NCBI GenBank assembly: GCA_963814165.1
Contig: CAWFBW010000007.1
Coordinates: 434,001-498,000 of the forward strand
Length of the DNA stretch: 64,000 nucleotides
Source: DASRAA01 sp963814165
GTDB lineage: Bacteria > Acidobacteriota > Terriglobia > Terriglobales > Acidobacteriaceae
Direction: 5' to 3'
Made by a program: the position numbers and the translations under genes. Of this stretch, positions 18,090-26,337 are shown in pieces (the stretch's first letter is position 1; each line of letters begins with the position of its first letter). The notes below the pieces were generated by a model, which saw only the letters and a list, made by a program, of their open reading frames with translations, was not told the DNA's origin and made no database searches.

Positions 18090-18317
18090 TCACGTATGAG
18101 CAGGCAAATCTGCAAGTTCGTATGCCACCACGTACTCTCCATCGTGCAATTTCTGCAACCTGCAGCGGACTTTGTCGCCCTTATTAAATTCCCAACGTCT
18201 ATCATCAGGCCTGTGATTTTCCTCAAGTATCTCGTAGACGCCATCATCGACAGGAATCGCCTCGACCGGGTACCACGTGGGAGTTCCCTCACCTAGCAGC
18301 TCAAGGCAAATCTTCAT
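18090..18317 (-). CDS. Small conserved hypothetical protein
   Basis: 75 residues from Met at 18317; an in-frame Met at 18380 abuts a repeat array. The sequence (LLGEGTPTWYPVEAIPVDDG and NKGDKVRCRLQKLHDGEYVV) is acidic with alternating strands and looks like a small beta-barrel. No family is recognised. It sits between the pilin gene and the M16 protease gene, all on the minus strand. Confidence 0.6.
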   Translation of the reverse strand: MKICLELLGEGTPTWYPVEAIPVDDGVYEILEENHRPDDRRWEFNKGDKVRCRLQKLHDGEYVVAYELADLPAHT

Positions 18318-18380
18318 GCTTCGCTTTCCACCCTCCCACGGAATATTCCTCGGGGCAACGTGCGCTTCTTGCGGAACCAT

Positions 18381-18415
18381 ACTTACGAGTTACCAGTTAC
18401 CAGTCACCTCTCTAG
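18381..18415. repeat. Period-7 degenerate array at the M16 protease stop
   Basis: Units ACTTACG, AGTTACC, AGTTACC, AGTCACC, TCTCTAG. The stop codon of the M16 gene (complement of 18412-18414) is in the last unit. On the coding strand it reads GGTGACT, GGTAACT, GGTAACT, the same motif and orientation as the array after dnaK. Confidence 0.75.
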
Positions 18416-19707
18416 CACTCCAACATCTCCCTAGTCACTTTCAACCCGGTCAAATTCCCCAACACTGTCACCGCAATCTGGTCCTGCTGGAACATCTCGT
18501 TCGCAGCCGCTACCACGTCTTCGAGTGTTACCACCTGTACCCGTTCGATGATCTCGTCCATTCCCATGAAGCGATCGTGGTACATTTCCTGCCGTGCCAG
18601 GTTCGACATCCGCGCCATCGACGACTCCAGGCTCAGCATCAGACTGCCCTTCAACTGGTCCTTCGCCCGCTTGATCTCTTCCTCCGGAAGTTCCCCCGCC
18701 TTGATCGCGCGAAACTCCCGCATCACCGATTGCACCACCTTCGGCGCAGACTGCAGCGACGTCCCGGCGTAAACCGCCAGGCATCCCGTATCCTTATAGG
18801 GACTAAGCTCCGAGAAGATCGAATACACCAGCCCCTGTTTCTCCCGGACGTTCTGGAACAGCCGCGAACTCATTCCGCCGCCCAGCAGCGTGTTCAGCAC
18901 GTAGGCGATAAACCGCCGTTCGTGGTTGATCCGGTACGACGGCACGCCGATACAAATCTGCACCTGCTCCAGCGCCTTCTTATTGCGCAACACGATGCGC
19001 GAGTTGATCTTCGGTTCCGCGTCCTGCAATCCATCCTTTCCTCTCGCTAGCGGCTCGAATTCCCGGCCCAACAACTCCACCAGCCCTTCATGCTGGACAT
19101 GTCCCGCCGCCGAGATCACCATGTTCTCCGGCACGAACTTGTTGCGGTAATACTCAAACGTCTTCGTCTGGTCGAACTTACGTACCGTCTCCTTCGTCCC
19201 CAGGATCGGCCTGCCCAGCGCATGGTTCTTATAGAAATTCTGCGTAAAAATCTCGTGTACGAGGCTGTCAGGGTTGTCTTCATCCATCTTGATTTCTTCG
19301 ACAATGACGCCCCGCTCGCGCCCAATCTCGGCCTCATCGAACACCGGATGCAGCACCATATCGCTCAGCACGTCCACGGCAATCGGCAGGTGCTCGTCCA
19401 GCACCATCATGTTGAAACAGACCATTTCCTTGCCCGTGAACGCGTCCATATTGCCGCCAATGGAATCCACCTCCCGCGCAATGTCCTCTGCCGAGCGTCG
19501 CGTCGTGCCCTTAAACACCATGTGCTCAACAAAATGCGAGATGCCGTTCGTCTCAGGCTCTTCGTTCCGCGAGCCGGCCTTCAACCAGATCCCCAGTGAA
19601 ACCGATCGGATGTGGTCCATCTGCTCGGTCAGTATGGTGAGTCCGTTGTCCAACACCTCCCGGTGAATCGTCCGGTCGGTCGCAAGTACAAGTGCTTCTG
19701 CTGCCAT
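18412..19707 (-). CDS. M16-family zinc metallopeptidase (processing-peptidase type)
   Basis: 431 residues. The inverted zinc motif HxxEH is HFVEH (H58, E61, H62) and the distal Glu is in RGVIVEEIKMDEDN (E136/E137). The first half is the catalytic M16 domain. The second (about 180-410) is the M16_C domain with the late RLFQNVREKQGLVYSIFSEL stretch and substrate-binding Arg/Tyr. Such 400-440 residue enzymes (PqqL/YmxG/MPP-beta type) degrade or process peptides, usually in the cytoplasm when no signal peptide is present, as here. It is divergent from rlmN. Confidence 0.93.
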   Translation of the reverse strand: MAAEALVLATDRTIHREVLDNGLTILTEQMDHIRSVSLGIWLKAGSRNEEPETNGISHFVEHMVFKGTTRRSAEDIAREVDSIGGNMDAFTGKEMVCFNMMVLDEHLPIAVDVLSDMVLHPVFDEAEIGRERGVIVEEIKMDEDNPDSLVHEIFTQNFYKNHALGRPILGTKETVRKFDQTKTFEYYRNKFVPENMVISAAGHVQHEGLVELLGREFEPLARGKDGLQDAEPKINSRIVLRNKKALEQVQICIGVPSYRINHERRFIAYVLNTLLGGGMSSRLFQNVREKQGLVYSIFSELSPYKDTGCLAVYAGTSLQSAPKVVQSVMREFRAIKAGELPEEEIKRAKDQLKGSLMLSLESSMARMSNLARQEMYHDRFMGMDEIIERVQVVTLEDVVAAANEMFQQDQIAVTVLGNLTGLKVTREMLEC

Positions 19708-19857
19708 GAGTACCTATTTTCTAAGGGTCCGCCAGCTTACTTTGACTTTCTTCCCGTCATCGCCTCTGCGGCCTGGGGTAGAATGATCCTGCTGCGCGGG
19801 ATTCCCGGAGCGATATCGGGCGGATGGGTTATGGGACCCTTCCAGCATATTGGATGC

Positions 19858-21042
19858 ATGACCGAACCGCAACATCGCGAACTATTAAGTCTTTCTAATG
19901 AACAGCTTACAGAGCTGCTCGACGGCTTCACTCAGCCTCCGTACCGACTCCGCCAGCTTCTGGACGGCCTTTTCCGCCAAAGGTGGTCGACCCTCGATCA
20001 GTTCACCACCCTGCCCCTGTCGCTGCGCCGCCAACTCTCCGAATCTGGATACTGCGTCGGACTTCCCACCATAGAGAGAAAGTTCACCTCCTCCGACGGC
20101 ACTGTCCGCTACCTCTTTATGTTCTCCGACGGCCAGTCCGTAGAAACCGTCTGGATGCCCGACGGCGACGGCGGCGAAGCTGGCGACGGCTCCGACTCCG
20201 GCGACGAGGAACTCTCGGCACTATCGCGAGCCACCAGTTACCAGCTACCGGTCACCTCTGGCAACCGGCGACTGGCTACAGGCAACTGCTCCACCCGCGC
20301 CACCATCTGCGTCTCCTCCCAGGTCGGCTGCGCAGTCGATTGCAAATTCTGCATGACCGCCCTTCTCGGCCTGCACCGCAACCTCACCCCCGGCGAAATC
20401 ACCGGACAGGTCCTCGCCGTCTTCAACGATCAGCGCGTTGAAATCGGTGCCGACCGAATCAACCTCGTTTTCATGGGACAAGGCGAACCCTTCCTCAACT
20501 ATGACAACTTCATGGCCGCCGTTCGCCGGTTGGTCACCGACGCCGGAATTCCCTCCTCCCGCATGACCGTCTCCACCTCCGGCATCGTCCCGCGCATTGC
20601 CGACTTCGGCGCCGAAGAGGTTCGCCCCAATCTCGCCGTCTCGCTCAACGCCTCCAACGAAGCCCTCCGCACCGAGGTCATGCCCATCACCAAGAAATGG
20701 ACCATCGCCAACCTCCTCGCCTCACTCCGCGACTTCCCTCTCCGCAACCGCGAGCTCGTCACTTTCGAGTACGTCCTGCTCGGCGGCCTCAACGACACCC
20801 CTTCCCACGCCCGCGAGCTCGTTGAACTCATCCGCGGACTCCGCGCCAAGGTCAACCTCATCGCTCTCAACCCCGGGCCCGAGCTTCCCTTCACCATGCC
20901 CGACGCCGATCACGTCGCCGCCTTCCAGCAGATCCTCATCGCCGCAGGAATCCCCGCCTACCTTCGCCGCCCTCGCGGACGAGACATTTACGCCGCCTGC
21001 GGCCAGCTCAAACACACCACCGAACTGGTAAAGTTGAGCTAA
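19858..21042 (+). CDS. rlmN: RlmN, 23S rRNA / tRNA adenine-C2 methyltransferase, with a repeat-derived insertion
   Basis: 394 residues from Met at 19858; a start at 19783 is also possible. This radical-SAM enzyme methylates A2503 of 23S rRNA and A37 of some tRNAs. The SAM cluster cysteines are C158, C162 and C165 in CAVDCKFC. GQGEPFLNYDN and the C-terminal RGRDIYAACGQL methyl-carrier cysteine are present. Between the N-terminal domain (ending SVETVWMPDG, about 103) and ICVSSQVGC (150) lies an unusual stretch of roughly 45 residues. Residues about 124-145 are encoded by a period-7 DNA repeat array (20229-20291). RlmN proteins normally have only a few residues here. Confidence 0.95.
   Translation: MTEPQHRELLSLSNEQLTELLDGFTQPPYRLRQLLDGLFRQRWSTLDQFTTLPLSLRRQLSESGYCVGLPTIERKFTSSDGTVRYLFMFSDGQSVETVWMPDGDGGEAGDGSDSGDEELSALSRATSYQLPVTSGNRRLATGNCSTRATICVSSQVGCAVDCKFCMTALLGLHRNLTPGEITGQVLAVFNDQRVEIGADRINLVFMGQGEPFLNYDNFMAAVRRLVTDAGIPSSRMTVSTSGIVPRIADFGAEEVRPNLAVSLNASNEALRTEVMPITKKWTIANLLASLRDFPLRNRELVTFEYVLLGGLNDTPSHARELVELIRGLRAKVNLIALNPGPELPFTMPDADHVAAFQQILIAAGIPAYLRRPRGRDIYAACGQLKHTTELVKLS
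20229..20291 (+). repeat. Period-7 array inside the rlmN coding region
   Basis: Nine consecutive 7-bp units (63 bp, 21 codons, in frame): AGCCACC, AGTTACC, AGCTACC, GGTCACC, TCTGGCA, ACCGGCG, ACTGGCT, ACAGGCA, ACTGCTC. The first four read in one orientation and the rest approximately in the opposite one. It belongs to the same family as the intergenic arrays. Confidence 0.8.
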
Positions 21043-21093
21043 CGAATTCCAGGCAGCTTAAGTGTCGGGACAGCGAGTTCACTCGCCCCGACC

Positions 21094-21135
21094 ACAGACT
21101 ACTAATTGCTAATTGCTAGTTGCTAATTGCTCTCT
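21094..21135. repeat. Period-7 degenerate array upstream of hom
   Basis: Units ACAGACT, ACTAATT, GCTAATT, GCTAGTT, GCTAATT, GCTCTCT, ending one base before the hom ATG at 21137. It is the reverse complement of the array at the dnaJ stop. Confidence 0.75.
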
Positions 21136-21136
21136 T

Positions 21137-22423
21137 ATGAAACACGTCCGCGTAGGAATTGTCGGATTCGGAACTGTCGGCCGGGCTACCGCCGACATCA
21201 TCGCCCACCACTCCGCCCTCATCGAGAAGCGCAGCGGAGTCAAGCTCATCGTCACCGCCGTCTGCCGCCGTCAGCCCATCAATCCCGCCGACGTGCCCGA
21301 CGGCGCTCGCATCACCACCGCCTGGACCGACCTCCTCACTTCGCCCGACGTTGACGTCATCGTCGAAACGATGGGAGGCATCGACCACTCCCTTCAACTT
21401 CTCCGCGGAGCCCTCGAGCACGGCAAGCCCGTCGTCACCGCCAACAAGAAGCTCCTCGCCGAGCACGGAGACGAACTCTTTGCTCTCGCTGTCGCCCGCA
21501 ACCTGCCCATCGGGTTCGAGGCCAGCGTTGCCGGAGGCATTCCGATCCTGCGCGTCATCCAGGAATCCACCGCCGGAGACCGCCTGCGCGCCCTGCACGG
21601 CATCCTCAACGGCACCTCCAACTACATCCTCACGCAGATGGAATCGCGCGGCATCGACTTCGACCAGGCGCTCGCGGAGGCCCAGCAGGCCGGATACGCC
21701 GAAGCCGATCCCACCTTCGACATCGACGGCCAGGACGCCCGCGACAAGCTCTGCATTCTCGCCCGCATGGCTTTCGGCGGACGCCTCGCCGTCAACCGCA
21801 TTCCGACTTACGGCATTCGCCACGTGCGCGCCGTTGACATCCGCTCCGCGCAGCGCCTCGACCGCACGATTCGTCTGGTCGCCTCCGCCGAGCAAACCGA
21901 CACCGGACTCGATGTTTCCGTGCGTCCCTGGCTCGTCAGCCGCCGCTCCATGCTGGCCAAGGTTGAGGACGTGAACAACGCCGTCTTCCTGGTCGGCGAC
22001 CGCCTGGGCACGCAGATGTTTTACGGACGCGGAGCAGGCGGCGACGCAACCGGCGCGGCCGTCGTGTCGGATTTGGTGGAGATTGCCCGCGACCTCGCCG
22101 CCGGACGCCTCAGCGCCAAGAACGTCGTCGGCTTCCTCGATCCGCACGAGCTGGAGATCGCGCCCGAGCCCAAACCCGCAGGCTGGTATTTGCGCCTGAC
22201 GGTGCACGATCAGCGCGGCATCATCGCCCGCGTCGCCGACACGCTGGCGCGCGAAGGCATGAACATCGACTCCGTGCAGCAGGAACCGCACTCGCCCAAA
22301 GAGCGCCTGTCGTTGTTCTTCACGGTCGAACCAGTCTCCGAACCCAAAGTCCGCAGCGCCATCGAAAAGATCAACGCCTTCGAGTTCATGGTCGAACCGG
22401 TGCTGCTGCTGCGGATTGAGTAG
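21137..22423 (+). CDS. hom: Homoserine dehydrogenase
   Basis: 428 residues from Met at 21137; the frame runs upstream into the repeat array but starts at MKHVRVGIVGFGTVG. This oxidoreductase reduces aspartate semialdehyde to homoserine for threonine and methionine synthesis. Visible are the Rossmann GxGxxG motif (GFGTVG), the TANKKLLAEHG segment, the catalytic region GIPILRVIQEST ... GILNGTSNYILTQM with AEADPTFDIDGQDARDKL, and a C-terminal ACT domain (about 345-425, LTVHDQRGIIARVADTLARE) that usually binds threonine as feedback inhibitor. Length fits the monofunctional enzyme. It follows rlmN by 94 bp. Confidence 0.96.
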   Translation: MKHVRVGIVGFGTVGRATADIIAHHSALIEKRSGVKLIVTAVCRRQPINPADVPDGARITTAWTDLLTSPDVDVIVETMGGIDHSLQLLRGALEHGKPVVTANKKLLAEHGDELFALAVARNLPIGFEASVAGGIPILRVIQESTAGDRLRALHGILNGTSNYILTQMESRGIDFDQALAEAQQAGYAEADPTFDIDGQDARDKLCILARMAFGGRLAVNRIPTYGIRHVRAVDIRSAQRLDRTIRLVASAEQTDTGLDVSVRPWLVSRRSMLAKVEDVNNAVFLVGDRLGTQMFYGRGAGGDATGAAVVSDLVEIARDLAAGRLSAKNVVGFLDPHELEIAPEPKPAGWYLRLTVHDQRGIIARVADTLAREGMNIDSVQQEPHSPKERLSLFFTVEPVSEPKVRSAIEKINAFEFMVEPVLLLRIE

Positions 22424-22431
22424 GGACTTTG

Positions 22432-22500
22432 GTAGAGCGGCGCTTCAGCGCCGCGTCAGGCGCTTGTTTTTCGGGTGGAAGCACCGGGCTTCAGCTCTCG
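22432..22500. repeat. Dispersed palindromic repeat (REP-like)
   Basis: GTAGAGCGGCGCTTCAGCG with its complement arm forms an 8-bp GCGGCGCT/AGCGCCGC stem, followed by GGTGGAAGCACCGGGCTTCA. The same block recurs at 29820-29893, and the stem recurs with compensatory changes at 56578-56606. Confidence 0.7.
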
Positions 22501-22507
22501 TTGGGTG

Positions 22508-22541
22508 CCCCATCCTTTCGCGTTCTTTGCGAAAGGGTGGG
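22508..22541. repeat. CCCATCC hairpin repeat
   Basis: CCCCATCCTTTCGC pairs with GCGAAAGGGTGGG. Same family as 12439-12473 and 26192-26216; the loop differs but the stem arms covary. Confidence 0.6.
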
Positions 22542-22569
22542 ATCGACGTTTTGAAGGGGCACGGCTTCA

Positions 22570-22698
22570 GAGGCTGCTGAAAAAAGAGTCAACCGAGTAA
22601 ACTCGGCTATTTGTCGAACCAAGAGTCAATAGCTTACGGGCCAAGATTGGGTCGAAAACGCCCCAAATTACTACCTTGGTTCTTTTTTCAGCAGCCTC
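22570..22698. mobile_element. MITE-like element, copy 1
   Basis: A 129-bp non-coding element with near-perfect terminal inverted repeats (GAGGCTGCTGAAAAAAGA at the left, its complement ending at 22698) flanked by the 4-bp direct repeat TTCA (22566-22569 and 22699-22702). A second copy in reverse orientation lies at 56638-56761. It encodes no transposase. The ends resemble those of IS1182/IS5-type elements, so mobilisation in trans is inferred. Confidence 0.85.
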
Positions 22699-22733
22699 TT
22701 CAGCCGCGCCATCACGCGCCCTCTCTCCTGATC

Positions 22734-22770
22734 TGTCATCCCGAGGTCGCCGTGGCGACCGAGGGATCTG
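22734..22770. repeat. TGTCATCC dispersed repeat
   Basis: TGTCATCCCGAGGTCGCC and GGCGACCGAGGGATCTG enclose a GGTCGCC/GGCGACC stem. Related copies lie at 29913-29951 and 30138-30184. Confidence 0.55.
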
Positions 22771-22772
22771 CT

Positions 22773-22814
22773 TTTACTGGCTACTGGCGACCGGCTGCTG
22801 GCTACTGATTGGCA
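22773..22814. repeat. Period-7 degenerate array before a higA fragment
   Basis: Units TTTACTG, GCTACTG, GCGACCG, GCTGCTG, GCTACTG, ATTGGCA. Confidence 0.7.
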
Positions 22815-22936
22815 CCTCGCCGGAGTTCTGGCTGAATCTGCAAAGCCTATATGAGATTCGCCTGGCGGATCGGAAGTCGGGCAAATCGATCAAGACCTTG
22901 CCCACCCTCAAACGCGCACATCTCGCACGAACCTAA
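22811..22936 (+). pseudogene. HigA antitoxin C-terminal fragment, copy A
   Basis: An open stretch of 41 codons ends in TAA and reads GTSPEFWLNLQSLYEIRLAD and onward. This matches the region after the helix-turn-helix of HigA/VapI-type antitoxins (FGTSPEFWLNLQ). The N-terminal DNA-binding part is missing and replaced by repeats. A longer copy of the same fragment lies at 29991-30149, about 85-90% identical by eye. Confidence 0.75.
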
Positions 22937-22941
22937 GCAAT

Positions 22942-22998
22942 GAACCACTCGCCTCCCACATTTGCTAGCGTCAGGCAAATGTGGGCCGCCCGCGACAG
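22942..22998. repeat. CCCACATTTGC hairpin repeat, copy A
   Basis: GAACCACTCGCCTCCCACAT followed by the inverted arm GCAAATGTGGG (stem CCCACATTTGC/GCAAATGTGGG). Other copies: 26097-26155 and a degenerate one at 30204-30260. Confidence 0.65.
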
Positions 22999-23091
22999 GC
23001 TGTGTCCTGTGGGGCGGATCATCGGTCACTTTCGTTAAGGGTGTCAAGACGATACAATTCCTCCGAGTTACAGTTGGCAAAGGCGACGTGA

Positions 23092-24837
23092 ATGCTAACT
23101 AAGATCAAAATCAGAAATTTCAAGCGCTTTGGCAATGTCGAGATCGATCTAAGTAATCCGGTCGTCTTCATTGGACCAAATAACTCCGGGAAGACCTCGG
23201 CCTTGCAGGCGCTTGCACTATGGCAGGTTGGGCTCAGCCGGTGGAATGAGCGCAGAAAAGGCAAGGGGCTGCCGGAAAAGCGACCTGGCGTAACGATAAA
23301 CCGTCGAGATTTGGTCGCAGTTCCGGTACCCGATGCAAACCTTCTCTGGCGAAACCTCCATGTAAGGGATGTGAAGAGAACAGAAGCAGGTCAGGACACC
23401 AAGAACGTTAGGCTAGACATCATTGTCGAAGGTGTGACGAACGACAAACCCTGGACTTGCGGCTTGGAGTTTGACTATGCAAATGAAGAATCGTTTTATT
23501 GCCGCCCCTTGAGAGTTACCGAGGGTGATGCGGGCAAGCGGATGGCAATACCGGAGCAGGCAGCGGAGACGCTGGTCGCATTCCTGCCACCGATGTCAGG
23601 TTTGGCAGCCGTCGAAACTCGACTCGACCAAGGGGCGATAAACGTTCGGGTAGGCGAAGGCCAAACTGCGGCCGTCCTGAGGAATCTATGCTTCGCTATT
23701 CATAGCAGCAACCCAGAATTGTGGCGCAAACTCGTCGACCACATCACCCTGCTATTTGGATCCGTGCTAGATCCTCCCCGATACATACCAGAGAGGGGAG
23801 AGCTGGTGATGACCTACAGCGAAAACGATGTGAGGCTTGATCTCTCGTCTTCGGGTCGGGGGTTGCAACAGACCCTATTGCTTCTCTCGTATATGTATGC
23901 GAACCCGAACTCGGTGCTTTTACTTGACGAGCCAGACGCCCACCTCGAAATACTCCGGCAGCGTCAGATCTATCAGGTTTTAACCGATGTGGCGAGAACG
24001 AACGGAAATCAGGTGATAGCAGCGAGTCACAGCGAAGTGCTGCTAAACGAAGCTGCGGGACGTGACCTCGTCATTGCGTTTATCGGCAAACCGCACCCAA
24101 TTTCTGACCGCGGTAGCCAGGTCATAAAGGCACTCGAGGAGATCGGTTTTGAGCAGTATTATCAGGCCGAACAAACCGGTTGGGTGCTGTACCTAGAAGG
24201 GTCAACCGACCTTGCGGTCTTGCGGGCTTTCTCAGAAAGGCTAGATTTCAAAAGTGCGTCGGAATGTCTTGCGCAACCATTCGTTCACTATGTTGGAAAT
24301 CAGCCCAAGGAAGTCCAAAAGCACTTTCACGGCCTGCGGGAAGCCGTGCCTCACTTGAAGGGTGTCGCGATCTTTGACCAGTTGGAAAGACCTTTGCCGA
24401 GCGATTTGGGGGCAACGGGGCTAACTTGGGTGAAGCGTGAGATTGAGAACTACTTCTGCTACCCGGAAACATTGGAAGCTTATGCTCAACAAAGCGCGGT
24501 CGCTGCCGCGGCGGGCCCGCTGTTTGGAGTCGCGGAGGCCGAGCGGCGAATGGACGCGATGCGGCAATCGATAGCGGAGCTTGAAGCCGCACTACGGACC
24601 CTCGACAAGGGCTCGCCTTGGGCCCCTGGCGCCAAGGTGAGTGACGATTTCTTGACGCCATTGTTCCAAAATTACTTCAAGCGGTTGGGTCTTCCGAATC
24701 TGATGGCAAAGAAGAATTTTTACGAGCTTGCCTTTCTTGTCCCGCTCAATCTGATCGATCCGGAGGTCCGCCAGAAACTCGACGTAATCGTTGAGGTAGC
24801 AACTCAGGCCGAACCCGGAGCTACACGGTTCCGGTGA
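23092..24837 (+). CDS. OLD-family AAA ATPase with a TOPRIM-like domain
   Basis: 581 residues. It has an ABC/SMC-type ATPase (about 1-340): Walker A GPNNSGKTS (28-36), the signature-like LDLSSSGRGLQQ, Walker B NSVLLLDEPDAHLE and the H-loop AASHSE. A C-terminal TOPRIM-like region starts at VLYLEGSTDLAVLRAF (acidic Glu) with FDQLE in place of the usual DxD, then TWVKREIENYFCYPET. OLD-type nucleases are ATP-regulated DNases often found in phage defence, including Gabija GajA and the PARIS ATPase. No UvrD-like partner lies next to it. The gene lies between repeat blocks in an accessory region, followed by a membrane-anchored hypothetical 191 bp downstream. Confidence 0.88.
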   Translation: MLTKIKIRNFKRFGNVEIDLSNPVVFIGPNNSGKTSALQALALWQVGLSRWNERRKGKGLPEKRPGVTINRRDLVAVPVPDANLLWRNLHVRDVKRTEAGQDTKNVRLDIIVEGVTNDKPWTCGLEFDYANEESFYCRPLRVTEGDAGKRMAIPEQAAETLVAFLPPMSGLAAVETRLDQGAINVRVGEGQTAAVLRNLCFAIHSSNPELWRKLVDHITLLFGSVLDPPRYIPERGELVMTYSENDVRLDLSSSGRGLQQTLLLLSYMYANPNSVLLLDEPDAHLEILRQRQIYQVLTDVARTNGNQVIAASHSEVLLNEAAGRDLVIAFIGKPHPISDRGSQVIKALEEIGFEQYYQAEQTGWVLYLEGSTDLAVLRAFSERLDFKSASECLAQPFVHYVGNQPKEVQKHFHGLREAVPHLKGVAIFDQLERPLPSDLGATGLTWVKREIENYFCYPETLEAYAQQSAVAAAAGPLFGVAEAERRMDAMRQSIAELEAALRTLDKGSPWAPGAKVSDDFLTPLFQNYFKRLGLPNLMAKKNFYELAFLVPLNLIDPEVRQKLDVIVEVATQAEPGATRFR

Positions 24838-25028
24838 CCAAACTCTCCTGCGCGTCGCCGAAGCGCAGAGCTCTCATAAGAGTCCCTGCAACGTCGGGCT
24901 CGGTGGCACCGCCAAGTTGCGACGACTCCGACACTGCGCGCAAAGCCAGCGCGTGACGTAAGCGTGGCGGCGGACTGGATGGAGGACACATCGTAGCCCC
25001 GCCAATATAATCCCCGTGGAGGATGCCA

Positions 25029-25751
25029 ATGCCAGTTCGTCACGCGCAGCCTACGCAACAGCACAAGAGAAATCGGCGTTCCTCGCTGCCGCTTGAGTTG
25101 AGCAAGGCCTTCGCCGATTTCGATGACATCGCACGAAAGCGATTCGGGACTGATTTCAAGACGCTAGCGGTTGACCCTAACCGAAATACGGCTGCGTCTC
25201 AGATGAGACACTTGGTCGGGGTTGTGCTGAAGAAGGAGTACAGCGACGAAAAGCCAAAATCAAATAGCAAGGGCGAAGTCGATTTCAAGTGGAAGATAAA
25301 CAATGCGAAGCTGGAAAGCATGCCCGATGAGGCTTGGCAGTTTCAGCTACTCGGTGAGGCGCCCGACCGCCTACCGGGCGAAACGGGTAAGCAAATAGCG
25401 GCACGGCTGCATCGGGAAACCTTACTCCAGCGTTGTTACTTCAACGTAGTGCACCCATATCTTTGCCAAACTCCCGAGGTTCGCGCGGAAATCAAATCTG
25501 CCTTAAAGGAGGTTGGCCTCGGGGATTATGCCAACCTTGCAACTCCCAAGACTGCGCTGGGCATAGGAGCTGCAAAGCTATACACGATCCTGAGTCTTAC
25601 GTCGCTTCCGGCGGCTTGGATTGCAGTTACGGCGTTGGCGATTTGTGTGATCGGGCTTAAGCGTATCTGTCGAAGCACCCGTAGGCAACCTAAAGGACGG
25701 GGCGCGAGTACAAAGCGGCGGGTGGCCCCCGCAAGAGATTCCTTGCGGTAG
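25029..25751 (+). CDS. Hypothetical protein with a C-terminal membrane helix
   Basis: About 240 residues from Met at 25029, with GGAGG seven bases upstream. The first 175 residues are soluble, Lys/Glu-rich and mainly helical (ELSKAFADFDDIARKRFGTD, ETGKQIAARLHRETLLQRCY). A hydrophobic segment (about residues 185-213, containing TSLPAAWIAVTALAICVIGL) is followed by a highly basic tail, implying a single-pass C-terminal anchor. No family recognised. It follows the OLD-type gene in the same direction and could be its partner. Confidence 0.65.
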   Translation: MPVRHAQPTQQHKRNRRSSLPLELSKAFADFDDIARKRFGTDFKTLAVDPNRNTAASQMRHLVGVVLKKEYSDEKPKSNSKGEVDFKWKINNAKLESMPDEAWQFQLLGEAPDRLPGETGKQIAARLHRETLLQRCYFNVVHPYLCQTPEVRAEIKSALKEVGLGDYANLATPKTALGIGAAKLYTILSLTSLPAAWIAVTALAICVIGLKRICRSTRRQPKGRGASTKRRVAPARDSLR

Positions 25752-25824
25752 ACCCACAAAAAGGGTGCCCCGTTCAAGGACGCAAGGCGGCCTTGAGATG
25801 CAGCATCATCGACCCGCGCACAGT

Positions 25825-26058
25825 CTACTCCTTCTTCCCCACGTTCCCCACTACCCACGCTTCCCACTCGCCTTCCTTCATCTTTCCGGCGGTGGCGCGC
25901 AGCACCTTGGCGGTCTCTTCCACCTCGCTGCACTTCCACGTGAGGCGGTTCATCTCCAGGTAGGTCACCATCGTCGCCAGCGCCAGACGCGTGTTGCCCT
26001 CGGCAAACGGACGGTTCTTCAGCAGCGCCCAGGCGTATCCCGCGGCCAGCCGGGCAGG
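25825..26058 (-). pseudogene. Truncated Doc/Fic-type toxin gene fragment
   Basis: The minus strand encodes RLAAGYAWALLKNRPFAEGN and on to the end WEAWVVGNVGKKE. By eye it is about 95% identical in DNA to the 3' part of the intact doc gene at 33406-33804. Identity stops sharply near 26058 at GCCAGCCGGGC, where dispersed-repeat DNA begins, so the first ~58 codons are lost. A read-through frame extends to 26118 but its N-terminus is repeat-derived. No antitoxin gene accompanies it. Confidence 0.8.
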
Positions 26059-26096
26059 TGGCCCACATACGCCAGCAACTCGCTCGCGCCTAAGCA

Positions 26097-26155
26097 GCGA
26101 ACCACTCGTCTCCCACATTTGCCAACGTCAGGCAAATGTGGGCTACCCGCGAGGT
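26097..26155. repeat. CCCACATTTGC hairpin repeat, copy C
   Basis: CCCACATTTGCC (26112-26123) pairs with GGCAAATGTGGG (26131-26142). Situated at the broken end of the doc fragment. Confidence 0.65.
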
Positions 26156-26191
26156 GGTGGAAGAAGAAGAGTGGGCAAACCCCCCGGGTGC

Positions 26192-26216
26192 CCTTTCCCT
26201 TCTGCTGGGAAAGGGT
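26192..26216. repeat. CCCTTTCCC hairpin repeat
   Basis: CCCTTTCCC and GGGAAAGGG form a 9-bp perfect stem with a 7-nt loop; related to the hairpins at 12439 and 22508. Confidence 0.55.
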
Positions 26217-26337
26217 GAGCTTAACCATGCCCCAACCCTGGATCGCTTTGCATCAGGGTCCGGTCGCGATGGAGACAAGCTTCTAGCAAAATCGATATTG
26301 TGCTGACATTCGGCACTTCATCGTGTTCTAATCGCGA

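Noticed and set aside
21116..22291. 391-codon open frame on the minus strand opposite hom
   Set aside because: A shadow of a high-GC coding region; hom is unambiguous on the other strand.
22611..22808. Open frames running through the MITE and adjoining repeats
   Set aside because: They consist entirely of repeat DNA in arbitrary frames.
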